Origin: Gammaproteobacteria bacterium
GTDB lineage: Bacteria > Pseudomonadota > Gammaproteobacteria > Pseudomonadales > Azotimanducaceae
Reading direction: 5' to 3'
DNA length: 39,992 nt
Assembly (NCBI GenBank): GCA_016874135.1
Contig: VGVE01000019.1
Coordinates: forward strand, 1-39,992
In this document: positions 1 through 7,829 of the stretch, in pieces
How positions within the stretch are numbered: the stretch's first letter is position 1
How the letters are laid out: each line of letters opens with the position of its first letter
Program-made: the position numbers and the translations under genes
Notes under the pieces: model-generated
Databases searched by the model: none
The model's input: the letters and a program-made list of their open reading frames with translations, nothing else
What the model was told of the DNA's origin: nothing

Positions 1-154
1 GCTCTGCCATGGCGGACACCATCTTAGGGATGGCCTCCAGATGAGTAAAGTTCGGAAGTGCGCCAGTTCTGCAATCAGCAGCGCCTATCAATCCTGGACT
101 GCCGCCTACTCCCTTCTATATTCGGTCCCACATATATGTCGACATCAATAAAGG

Positions 155-1090
155 TCAGTGCTCCCCGACGGGAGAAAGTGGGGACTGGTTCTGAACGGAA
201 AAGAAGACATCCGGAACTCGCGCCACGTATTGGTGCGGCCGATCTTCGAGATCGAACTGAATGATTTCGGCATGGAGCAGCAGTCGCCCTGCAAGCCTGG
301 TAGGACCTCGTTCTTTCTCGCCATACTTCTCATCGCCGACCACGGGATGTCCCAACTCCGCCAGATGCACACGTATCTGATGGGTCCGACCCGTTCCGAT
401 TCCGACCTGGACGGTGCTTACCACATCGCCGGCGACAAGGGTTGTTACGGTCGTAACCGCCTGCCGTCCTGTCTCGGCATCCACTCTGACCCGCCGCTCG
501 CCGCTCGCGCTCAGATACCGTTGCAGAGGCGAAGAGATCTCCAGCGAATTCACCGCCAGGTGGCCGTGTACGACTGCCCGATAGATCTTGGTGACAAGCC
601 GCTCTCGGAAAGATGCCTGCAACGACTTAAGAACGCGCGGTGACCGTGCGAGAAGCAACACCCCTGACGTATCCCTGTCCAGCCGATGGACAAGCTCGAG
701 AAAACCGTCCGTTACCGATTTCAGGACTTCGATCGCTCCGAGCGAAACACCACTTCCGGCGTGAACGGCAATGCCTGCGGGTTTGTCGAGTACGAGGAGA
801 TCGCTGTCCTGATACAGGATGCGACGCTGTAACGATTCGATGAGCTGGCTCGGCGGCCGCACGGCTTCACTGTCCACCGGCGCCGCGATCACGGGCGGGA
901 TACGCACGGTTTGGCCGACAACGACACGAAAAAGCGGCTGGATACGCTTGCCATCCACTCTGACCTCACCCGACCGGAGCATGCGGTAGATCCGCGACTT
1001 GGGTACTTTCTTGAGTATTTTGATCAGATAGTTGTCTATCCGTTGTCCATCGCTGGCTTGGTCCACGGTTACATTCTGAACGCCGGTCAC
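155..1090 (-). CDS. rluC: 23S rRNA pseudouridine synthase RluC
   Basis: 311-residue RluA-family pseudouridine synthase, expected to modify large-subunit rRNA uridines (positions 955, 2504 and 2580 in E. coli). An N-terminal S4 RNA-binding domain covers about residues 18-80. The catalytic domain has the family signature HRLDRDTSG at 135-143, with D138 the expected catalytic aspartate, and the later GRTHQIRVHL motif. The start is a GTG at 1090 with a weak ribosome binding site; the N-terminus aligns well with E. coli RluC, so I keep it. It is divergent from rne, as in enterics and pseudomonads. The family and gene order are clear; the exact target uridines are inferred from the rluC type. Confidence 0.93.
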   Translation of the reverse strand: MTGVQNVTVDQASDGQRIDNYLIKILKKVPKSRIYRMLRSGEVRVDGKRIQPLFRVVVGQTVRIPPVIAAPVDSEAVRPPSQLIESLQRRILYQDSDLLVLDKPAGIAVHAGSGVSLGAIEVLKSVTDGFLELVHRLDRDTSGVLLLARSPRVLKSLQASFRERLVTKIYRAVVHGHLAVNSLEISSPLQRYLSASGERRVRVDAETGRQAVTTVTTLVAGDVVSTVQVGIGTGRTHQIRVHLAELGHPVVGDEKYGEKERGPTRLAGRLLLHAEIIQFDLEDRPHQYVARVPDVFFSVQNQSPLSPVGEH

Positions 1091-1751
1091 TTTGCACCCA
1101 CCCGGGATGTGACACCCTGCTCGCCACTACCATCCTGATTGCTGCCCTCAAATGCCACTGCTACTATCCGGTTGTTGTCGGGGTCGGCGAATTGCCGCCA
1201 GGCTTCCCTGTGGCCAAGCATCGTCGCCACCATTTCATCCAAGAAGCCCACCGTCGTAAAGCCGGACCCGTCAACCAGCCGCGTGCAGGACAGCCCAGAC
1301 CATTCAGGTACAGCCCAGCCTGGCGCCCGGCCCCAGAACCAGGGGACCCTGCAGTCCCCGGATTAAAAAACGCAGGTTACGCCGCGCCAACAACGCGACA
1401 AACCGGCCACGGTCCTACAACCGACGCATAAGCGGCGTACGGAAGATCGTGGGATTGAATCGAAAAGATTGAATCAGCCAAACAGGATTGCAAGCAGGAT
1501 TGAAGGACGAGTGACCACCTTGTCACCGTTCTCCGGAAGAGCCAAACCAGCGGCTAACCCGCTGATTTAACGGCAAAAAGTGCACCCACGGGATAACCAA
1601 ATCCTGTGCGTAGGCGCGTTCTGTCGTTCTCCCCACACGGCCATTCATTCCGAGCCATCAAGGCGGAAAATGAGTTCGTGTTTCTGTTCCTGTCCTCCTA
1701 AGCTCCAGATTTGTCCACCTCGGCGGCCTGACCGAACCAGGAAACGCCACC
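1091..1751. promoter_or_regulatory. Divergent rluC/rne intergenic region, probable long rne leader
   Basis: No convincing gene lies in these 660 bases. The region must hold the promoters for rluC (leftward) and rne (rightward), although I find no clean -35/-10 pair. A perfect 6-bp hairpin (GGGGAC, 6-base loop, GTCCCC) lies at 1342-1359. A direct repeat of ACAGCCCAG occurs around 1285-1318, and GATTG recurs four times between about 1453 and 1503. In enterics rne has a long structured 5' leader through which RNase E represses its own mRNA; the length and hairpin fit that idea but do not prove it. The rne ribosome binding site AGGAAA lies just before its ATG. Confidence 0.5.
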
Positions 1752-4556
1752 ATGAAGAGGATGTTGATCAACGCTGCACAACCCGAAGAAATCCGGGTTG
1801 CAATGGTCGATGGACAGAAACTCCACGATCTTGACATTGAAAACCGCCACCGGGAACAGAAAAAAGGCAGCATCTACAAAGCTCGCGTAACGCGGGTTGA
1901 GCCCTCCCTCGAAGCCACCTTCGTCGACTACGGCGCAGACCGCCATGGCTTCCTCCCCCTGAAAGAGATATCCCGCGAGTATTTTCGCAAACAACCTGCC
2001 GATATCGGCGGCAAACTGAACATCGCGGAACTGATCGAAGAAGGTCAGGAACTGCTTGTCCAGGTCGAAAAAGAGGAGCGTGGCAACAAGGGCGCTGCGC
2101 TCACCACTTTCATTTCACTTGCCGGTCGCTCTCTGGTCCTGATGCCGAACAACCCCAGGGCTGGTGGAATTTCACGGCGCATCGAAGGTGAAGAACGCGA
2201 CGAGCTCCGTGACGCCATTGCCCAGCTTGAGATCCCGCAGGGTATGGGTGTCATCGTTCGCACTGCCGGTGTCGGCCGCGCCGCCGAAGAGCTCCAATGG
2301 GACCTGGAATACCTGCTCACCTTGTGGAAAGCCATTCAGGAAGCATCGGAACGAGAGCCGACGCCTGCCCTGCTCTACCAGGAAAACAACGTCATCATCC
2401 GCGCCATCCGCGACAACTTTCGGAAGGATATTGGCGAGATTCTCATCGACGACGACGACGCCTGGCAGGAGGCGCGCTCCTTTATCGAACAGGTCATGCC
2501 GCAGAGCGCTCAACGGATAAAACGATATCGCGACACGATTCCGCTCTTCAGTCGATACCAGATCGAGTCGCAGATCGAAACCGCATTCCAGCAATCGGTG
2601 AAGTTGCCCTCGGGTGGCAGCATCGTCATCGACATCACCGAAGCGCTGGTGTCGATCGATATCAACTCGGCCCGATCAACCAAGGGCGCTGACATCGAAG
2701 AAACTGCACTCAATACCAACCTTGAAGCAGCTGATGAAATCGCCCGCCAGCTGCGCATCCGCGATACCGGCGGATTGATCGTGATCGACTTCATCGACAT
2801 GGAATTGCTCAAGAACCAGCGGGCCGTCGAACAACGCATGCGCGAAGCGCTCGATGCCGATCGGGCCAAAGTACAGGTCGGTCGCATTTCCCGGTTCGGT
2901 CTGCTGGAGATGTCCCGGCAGCGGCTGCGCCCCTCTCTGGACGAAATCACCACAGTGATGTGCCCGCGCTGCTCCGGCAAGGGTGTCATCCGCGACACCA
3001 AATCACTATCCCTGGCCATTCTCAGGGTTCTCGAGGAAGAGGCGCTTAAGGAACGTAGCTCGATTGTACGAGCGCTTGTCCCGCTGGAAGTAGCGTCCTA
3101 TCTGTTGAACGAAAAACGACGTGACGTTTCAGCCATCGAAACCCGCACCAATACGCACATCGTGGTGATTCCCAACGTCAACCTCGAAACACCTCATTAC
3201 GAGATACAGCGGATTCGGGATGATGCGGTAACTGCGGAAGACAAGGTGCCAAGTTACGAGCTGGCGCCCCAGGTCATCGAGGTTCCTGAAACACCAACAG
3301 CTGAGTTACCCGATCGCCCCAAGGCCGCTGTGCGTATGGTGGCTCCAGCTACGCCAGCACCGGTAGTCGAGACCCCCGAGGCGACCGCCCCCGCACCCGT
3401 TGCGGAAGCGCCACGCAAATCGCCGGGCTTCTTCAAGAAAATCCTTGTCAGCCTGTTCTCGGACAGCACAGCAGCTCCAGCGCCGTCCGCAACAACGCCC
3501 CCACCTGCCGAAGCGGCCCGTCCGCCCCGCGCAGCCGAGCCTCGGGATGGCCGACGTCGGAACAACGAAGGTCGCGGCGGCGGGCGGCGGGATCGCGGCG
3601 GTGAGGGTCGCAGGGATGACGCGCGAGATGGCACCGCCGAACGCCCCGCAGACGCAGGCCGCGACGGTCGCTCCGCACGCGCAGGTGACCGCGGCCGCGG
3701 GCGAAGTGAACGCGACACCAATCGCGAACCACGGCCCGAACGGGAACTTAGACAGGAGCGAGCCGCCGGGACAGATCGGCAGGCCCGTTCAGAACGGGAA
3801 GGCCGCGTGGAACAGGAGCCTCGCGAAAACAACCGCGACGGCAGTCGGGGACGTAGCCGCGGTGATCAAGGCGAAGCCGATGGTCGTTCTGACCGTCCAC
3901 GACGGCAACGCGGGGAAGATCGCCCCCAACGAAACCAGGGCCCTGCGGCGGAATCCGAACCCATCACGGATGCCGCGGTGACCGGTGAGCCCATGGACAT
4001 TCCACTCACCGATCGCAAGCCCGGTGACGAAGAACTTGCAAACAGCAAACGTCGCCCACGTCGCGACCGTGGCGCGACAGCCGATCGGAGGGAGGGTGGT
4101 CGTCCGGCGCGCACCCAGACCGCGGAGGCTTTATCAGCCCGCGCACTGGTCACCGCCGAATCAACAACAGTCTCGGCCCAAGCGGAGAAGCCTGCCACTA
4201 CGACGCTGGGGGACGATGTGCAGCCCGTAACTTCCCAGCGCGATACGGCCAGCACAACCAGTGCCTCCCTAGAGGCCAATCTCCCTGTGACGGATTCACC
4301 ACCATCCGCGGGACCGGCACAACCATCGCGGGACGGCGCGGCCGTTGCGCTAACTCCGCCGGCCGCTGAGGTTTCGAATCACGTTGTTGCAGAGGTTGGA
4401 CCCCCAGCTGCGGTTGTCCCACCCGCTGCTGAGCCCGCCGCATCGGTTCGGGAGCGCCCGAAACGCGCTTCAAACGATCCGCGTGAAGTCAAACGTCGCG
4501 AGCGGGAAGCGAAACTGCGGGCCGAAGGAATCCTGCCACCGTCAAGTCAGTCCTGA
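1752..4556 (+). CDS. rne: Ribonuclease E
   Basis: 934-residue endoribonuclease E, the scaffold of the RNA degradosome and main enzyme of mRNA decay and rRNA/tRNA processing. The N-terminal catalytic half aligns with E. coli without a register shift: catalytic aspartates at D303 (in SIDINSAR) and D346 (in IVIDFIDM), and the Zn-link cysteines C404 and C407 (CPRC). An S1 domain occupies roughly residues 35-125. After about residue 525 the protein becomes low-complexity: a Pro/Ala stretch, a short amphipathic segment [12 protein letters not shown] at about 559-570 (a likely inner-membrane anchor, comparable to E. coli segment A), then a long Arg/Gly/Glu-rich RNA-binding tail ending in [16 protein letters not shown], a tail type I recall from Pseudomonas RNase E. 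Its last 10 bases overlap convergent murB. Confidence 0.97.
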   Translation: MKRMLINAAQPEEIRVAMVDGQKLHDLDIENRHREQKKGSIYKARVTRVEPSLEATFVDYGADRHGFLPLKEISREYFRKQPADIGGKLNIAELIEEGQELLVQVEKEERGNKGAALTTFISLAGRSLVLMPNNPRAGGISRRIEGEERDELRDAIAQLEIPQGMGVIVRTAGVGRAAEELQWDLEYLLTLWKAIQEASEREPTPALLYQENNVIIRAIRDNFRKDIGEILIDDDDAWQEARSFIEQVMPQSAQRIKRYRDTIPLFSRYQIESQIETAFQQSVKLPSGGSIVIDITEALVSIDINSARSTKGADIEETALNTNLEAADEIARQLRIRDTGGLIVIDFIDMELLKNQRAVEQRMREALDADRAKVQVGRISRFGLLEMSRQRLRPSLDEITTVMCPRCSGKGVIRDTKSLSLAILRVLEEEALKERSSIVRALVPLEVASYLLNEKRRDVSAIETRTNTHIVVIPNVNLETPHYEIQRIRDDAVTAEDKVPSYELAPQVIEVPETPTAELPDRPKAAVRMVAPATPAPVVETPEATAPAPVAEAPRKSPGFFKKILVSLFSDSTAAPAPSATTPPPAEAARPPRAAEPRDGRRRNNEGRGGGRRDRGGEGRRDDARDGTAERPADAGRDGRSARAGDRGRGRSERDTNREPRPERELRQERAAGTDRQARSEREGRVEQEPRENNRDGSRGRSRGDQGEADGRSDRPRRQRGEDRPQRNQGPAAESEPITDAAVTGEPMDIPLTDRKPGDEELANSKRRPRRDRGATADRREGGRPARTQTAEALSARALVTAESTTVSAQAEKPATTTLGDDVQPVTSQRDTASTTSASLEANLPVTDSPPSAGPAQPSRDGAAVALTPPAAEVSNHVVAEVGPPAAVVPPAAEPAASVRERPKRASNDPREVKRREREAKLRAEGILPPSSQS

Positions 4557-5548
4557 CCGAGAACCACCGGTTCCAGTTCGAGGGAAACACCGTACCGATC
4601 GATGAGATCGGTACGGATTTTTTCAGCCAGCGCCAGAAATGCGCTTCCCGATCGCGCGCCACGGTTCACAAGCACCAACGGCTGGGACGCCCACACACCC
4701 ACGCCGTTTTCCTCATAACCCTTCCAGCCGGCGCGATCAATGAGCTGCGCTGCCGACAGCTTGACCCGTGCTTCCCCCGGGATCGGATGAACCTGCAACC
4801 AATCGTATTGCCGACGGATACGTTCTGCGTCGGCCTCGCCGATCACCGGATTCTTGAAAAAACTGCCCACATTACCAACCAGAGATGGATCCGGGAGCTT
4901 CGCAGCGCGAATCGCGCCAATCATCGCGGCCACTGAAACGATCGTCGGGTTAGATCCTGCCACCCTGCTTGCCACTTCCGGATACGTCAGAACTGGAGCG
5001 TCATCTCTGCTGAGCGCCAATCGTACGCGGCTGATAATCCAATCGCCGGTGGTCTTGAACACACTGTTCCGATAGCTGAAATGGCAGTCCTCGACACTGA
5101 ACTCCTGCCACGCCGCGGTGTGCCGGTTGAGTGCCACAAGGCTGTGGAACCGGTCTCTGATCTCAACACCGTATGCCCCGATGTTCTGCACCGGTGCCCC
5201 GCCGACAGTACCCGGGATCCGCACCAGGTTTTCCAACCCGTTCCAACCACGGCTGATACAGGTCTGGACCAATCTATCCCAGTTGTAGCCCGCACCGACT
5301 TCAATAAGGACCCCATCCGACCTGTCTACCAAAACATCCAGCGCCTCATCGCTGCAGCGGACAATGGTGCCGGATATCCGTCGCTTCAGGACCAGGTTCG
5401 ACCCGCCGCCGAAAACAGTGAATGCGGAGCCAGCGTCCAGCCCGCGCCGTACTGCATCCAGGAGCGACTGAGGTGAATCCACCTCCGCCAGAGCATCGCT
5501 TTCGCTGTCTACACCCAGCGTATTGAAACTTCGAAGTGAAACGGTCAA
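4547..5548 (-). CDS. murB: UDP-N-acetylenolpyruvoylglucosamine reductase MurB
   Basis: 333-residue cytoplasmic FAD enzyme that reduces UDP-GlcNAc-enolpyruvate to UDP-MurNAc with NADPH, the second committed step of peptidoglycan precursor synthesis. FAD-binding motifs are visible: GGGSNLVL near residue 47 and [17 protein letters not shown] near 112-128. The catalytic serine lies in GSFFKNP at residue 229, the same number as in E. coli, and the C-terminal active-site glutamate is in LELEPVVLG (324 or 326). The YRNSVFK segment marks a type I MurB. It converges on rne, and its start overlaps the stop of the upstream AlkB-like gene by 4 bases, suggesting translational coupling. Confidence 0.96.
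   Translation of the reverse strand: MTVSLRSFNTLGVDSESDALAEVDSPQSLLDAVRRGLDAGSAFTVFGGGSNLVLKRRISGTIVRCSDEALDVLVDRSDGVLIEVGAGYNWDRLVQTCISRGWNGLENLVRIPGTVGGAPVQNIGAYGVEIRDRFHSLVALNRHTAAWQEFSVEDCHFSYRNSVFKTTGDWIISRVRLALSRDDAPVLTYPEVASRVAGSNPTIVSVAAMIGAIRAAKLPDPSLVGNVGSFFKNPVIGEADAERIRRQYDWLQVHPIPGEARVKLSAAQLIDRAGWKGYEENGVGVWASQPLVLVNRGARSGSAFLALAEKIRTDLIDRYGVSLELEPVVLGQD
4590..4623 (+). terminator. Intrinsic terminator of rne inside murB coding sequence
   Basis: A perfect 11-bp stem, CCGTACCGATC (4590-4600) and GATCGGTACGG (4606-4616), closes a 5-base GATGA loop and is followed by ATTTTTT. It begins 33 bases after the rne stop. It is a textbook Rho-independent terminator for the plus strand only: read leftward, as murB mRNA, the hairpin is preceded rather than followed by the A/T run. 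The same bases encode the C-terminal part of MurB. Confidence 0.9.
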
Positions 5549-6150
5549 GCCAACGTTCCCGCGAGGATGCCTTGTCGCCCCGATTTATTCTTTACATTGA
5601 ATAGACTACGAAAAGTCAGGGATATCCGCTCCGCTTCGCATTGCCTTTCTCGCAACAGCGTGTGTTGCCAATGACCATCCAGGGTCAAGATGCTTCCAGA
5701 AGGCAATAGGAGCTGGCGGGATCGATATCCAGGACCTTCCCGCCAACCAAATCTGCGCTCCGCACCCAGACTCAGCACCGCTATGTTTCCGGACACACCG
5801 CGTTCATCGTCCCGGTGCCAGCCCATGTAATCCCGTCCAGTTCGATAGCGGTTGACCAAGATGTGATTGAACGACTGCCCGGTCGCAGCACCCACCAACA
5901 CCCGTAGACCATCGAGCCAAGCGGGCCAGCCACAGCCGACATGGGAACGGGCCGCGTAGCGGTAGTCGAGCCCGGGATCGCCAACCCAGCTAATGAGGCG
6001 CGGGACCGGATGAGTCCGGCCAAACAGGGAAAACGTTTCCGCGTGCCAGTCCAGTTCCTCGACACATCTCTGCATCAGCGCGCCTGCAACATCCGCCCGA
6101 AGGAAGCCTGTATGCAGATGCACCGGATCTGGAAATGCCACGCTCAGCAA
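5545..6150 (-). CDS. AlkB-family 2-oxoglutarate/Fe(II) dioxygenase
   Basis: 201-residue member of the AlkB family (ALKBH2/3-like branch), which oxidatively removes alkyl lesions from DNA or RNA bases. The iron triad is visible as H and D in GWHRDDE and the distal H in WQHTLL; the 2-oxoglutarate-binding arginines are in ERISLTFR at the C-terminus. The N-terminal substrate-recognition lid contains PRLISWVGDPGLDYRY, typical of this branch. The start is a TTG at 6150 with only a weak ribosome binding site, so it could lie a few codons downstream. The stop overlaps murB by 4 bases (ATGA), putting a repair enzyme and a cell-wall enzyme on one transcript. Substrate is not determined. Confidence 0.88.
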   Translation of the reverse strand: MLSVAFPDPVHLHTGFLRADVAGALMQRCVEELDWHAETFSLFGRTHPVPRLISWVGDPGLDYRYAARSHVGCGWPAWLDGLRVLVGAATGQSFNHILVNRYRTGRDYMGWHRDDERGVSGNIAVLSLGAERRFGWREGPGYRSRQLLLPSGSILTLDGHWQHTLLRERQCEAERISLTFRSLFNVKNKSGRQGILAGTLA

Positions 6151-6160
6151 CCCGACTGAT

Positions 6161-6183
6161 CAGCCGCATCGGCTGCGTATAAT
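6161..6183 (+). promoter_or_regulatory. Candidate promoter and operator of the SDR gene
   Basis: A consensus -10 TATAAT lies at 6178-6183. Directly upstream is an inverted repeat CAGCCG-CAT-CGGCTG (6161-6175), which would sit between the -35 and -10 boxes where a repressor could act. The -35 (about 6155-6160) is poor. The following gene starts at 6231. Confidence 0.4.
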
Positions 6184-6230
6184 GTCGGCCAGGCACAACA
6201 GGCTTCACTCAACAACCGAGGATTTCTCCC

Positions 6231-7001
6231 TTGAACATTAAGAACAAAGTTGCGGTCATCACGGGCGGCGCTTCCGGTCTTGGTCGCGCGACAGCCGAGA
6301 TGATCATTCAAAACGGCGGCAAAGTCGCGATTTTCGACCTTAACGAGGCCCTGGCCAAAAAGACTGCTTCAGAACTGGGAAATGGCACCCGCGCCTACAC
6401 CGTGAACGTTACGGACAATGCGTCGGTGCAGGCCGCGGTTGACGCAGCTGCTGCGGACTTTGGCGGCATCCACATCAACGTGAACTGTGCAGGGATTGGC
6501 ACCGCCGCACGAACGTTGTCCAAGGATGGAGCACTGGACATAAACCGCTTCAACTTCGTCATTCAGGTCAACCTGATCGGTACCTTTTCGACTCTGTCGA
6601 AGTGTGCAGCAGTCATGCAGAACAACGAGCCAGACAATGCCGACGGGGAGCGAGGGGTGGTCATCAACACCGCGTCAGTTGCGGCGTTTGATGGCCAAAT
6701 CGGGCAGGCCGCCTACTCCGCAAGCAAGGCGGGAGTTGCCGGTATGACCCTGCCTATTGCGCGTGATCTTTCGCGTAGCGGCGTTCGTGTTTGCACCATC
6801 GCGCCGGGTATTTTTGAGACACCGATGATGCAAGGTGCTCCCGATCGGGTCCGTGACCCGCTGATCGAGATGGTCCAGTTCCCCAAGCGGCTCGGCAATG
6901 CACCGGAGTTTGCCCTGCTCTCCCGCCAAATCATCGAGAACCCCTACCTGAATGGGGAGACGATCCGCTTGGATGGCGCCATCCGGATGGCACCGAAATA
7001 A
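6231..7001 (+). CDS. SDR dehydrogenase, 3-hydroxyacyl-CoA dehydrogenase type II-like
   Basis: 256-residue short-chain dehydrogenase/reductase. The NAD-binding glycine motif TGGASGLG is near residue 11, and the catalytic Ser-Tyr-Lys lies in NTASVAAF and AAYSASKAG. The insertion before the active site (MQNNEPDNADGERGV) and the tail NGETIRLDGAIRMAPK match the HSD17B10 or 2-methyl-3-hydroxybutyryl-CoA dehydrogenase group, which oxidises short or branched 3-hydroxyacyl-CoAs in fatty acid and isoleucine breakdown. It starts with TTG, supported by GAGGA about 9 bases upstream. It stands alone between two leftward operons and interrupts the otherwise conserved kdsB-murB neighbourhood. Family is firm; the substrate is inferred. 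Confidence 0.88.
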   Translation: MNIKNKVAVITGGASGLGRATAEMIIQNGGKVAIFDLNEALAKKTASELGNGTRAYTVNVTDNASVQAAVDAAAADFGGIHINVNCAGIGTAARTLSKDGALDINRFNFVIQVNLIGTFSTLSKCAAVMQNNEPDNADGERGVVINTASVAAFDGQIGQAAYSASKAGVAGMTLPIARDLSRSGVRVCTIAPGIFETPMMQGAPDRVRDPLIEMVQFPKRLGNAPEFALLSRQIIENPYLNGETIRLDGAIRMAPK

Positions 7002-7052
7002 CCGGACGACCCGGGCCGTCAATTCGGCGGCCCCTTAGTTTCCGGACCGATC

Positions 7053-7829
7053 TCAGGTGCGCCCGGTACTCCGGTTAACCCGTTCGAGATCCGCTGCCGT
7101 ATCCACACCACCCGGGACCGACATCACCGCTTCCAGCACCCGGATGCGGATGCCTGCTTCGAGCAGCCGCAACTGCTCGAGCACTTCGGTTTGTTCCAAG
7201 CCGCTGGGTGGCAGACTGACAAAGCGTCGCAACATTCCAACCCGCCAGCCGTAGATGCCGATGTGGCGGAACCACCCCGGTTGGTCGTCCATCCTTTGCC
7301 CATTTCCGGATTCCGAGAGTTTTGCAAAATCGCTGCGTCGCCACGGGATCGGGGCCCGCGAAAAGTACATTCCGTTCTGTTCCCGATCCGATACCACCTT
7401 GACGACGTTGGGGTTGAAGACATCTTCTATTCGCTCGAGCCGTTCGCAAAGCGTTGCCACGCCCTGACTGCCTTCCGCGAGAGCTGATGCGAGCTGAACA
7501 ATGACTTGTGGCGGCATGAGTGGCTCGTCACCCTGAACATTGATGACGATGGAATCGTCCGACCATCTCATCCGTTCTGCCACTTCGAGAACCCGGTCAG
7601 AGCCCGAGGCGTGGTCTTCCCGGGTCATCATCACTGCGAATCCGGCTGCTTCTACCACCGACGCGATGCGTTGATCGTCTGTCGCTACGATCAACGTTGC
7701 AGGCGATGATCTGGCTACGCTCCGCGCAGTCTGCACCACCATCGGTACACCATGGATCAAAGCCAGCGGTTTGGCCGGGAGCCTGCTCGATCCGTAACGT
7801 GCGGGAATGACCACATGAAATCCTGTCAC
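7053..7829 (-). CDS. kdsB: 3-deoxy-manno-octulosonate cytidylyltransferase KdsB
   Basis: 258-residue enzyme that activates Kdo with CTP to CMP-Kdo for addition to lipid A. It shows the N-terminal nucleotide-binding segment IPARYGSSRLPAKPL, the VQGDEPLM metal site near residue 98, and the C-terminal PGGVDTAADLERV signature; the length is normal. It starts with GTG at 7829, overlapping the stop of the msbA-lpxK fusion by 4 bases, so it is the last gene of the exbB-exbD-msbA::lpxK-kdsB operon. In pseudomonads a small Trm112/YcaR gene separates lpxK and kdsB; it is absent here. Confidence 0.96.
   Translation of the reverse strand: MTGFHVVIPARYGSSRLPAKPLALIHGVPMVVQTARSVARSSPATLIVATDDQRIASVVEAAGFAVMMTREDHASGSDRVLEVAERMRWSDDSIVINVQGDEPLMPPQVIVQLASALAEGSQGVATLCERLERIEDVFNPNVVKVVSDREQNGMYFSRAPIPWRRSDFAKLSESGNGQRMDDQPGWFRHIGIYGWRVGMLRRFVSLPPSGLEQTEVLEQLRLLEAGIRIRVLEAVMSVPGGVDTAADLERVNRSTGRT

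Noticed and set aside
1..154. Possible minus-strand gene running off the left edge (ATG at 22, with GGAGG 11 bases before)
   Set aside because: Only about seven codons are visible; too little to support a gene or product.
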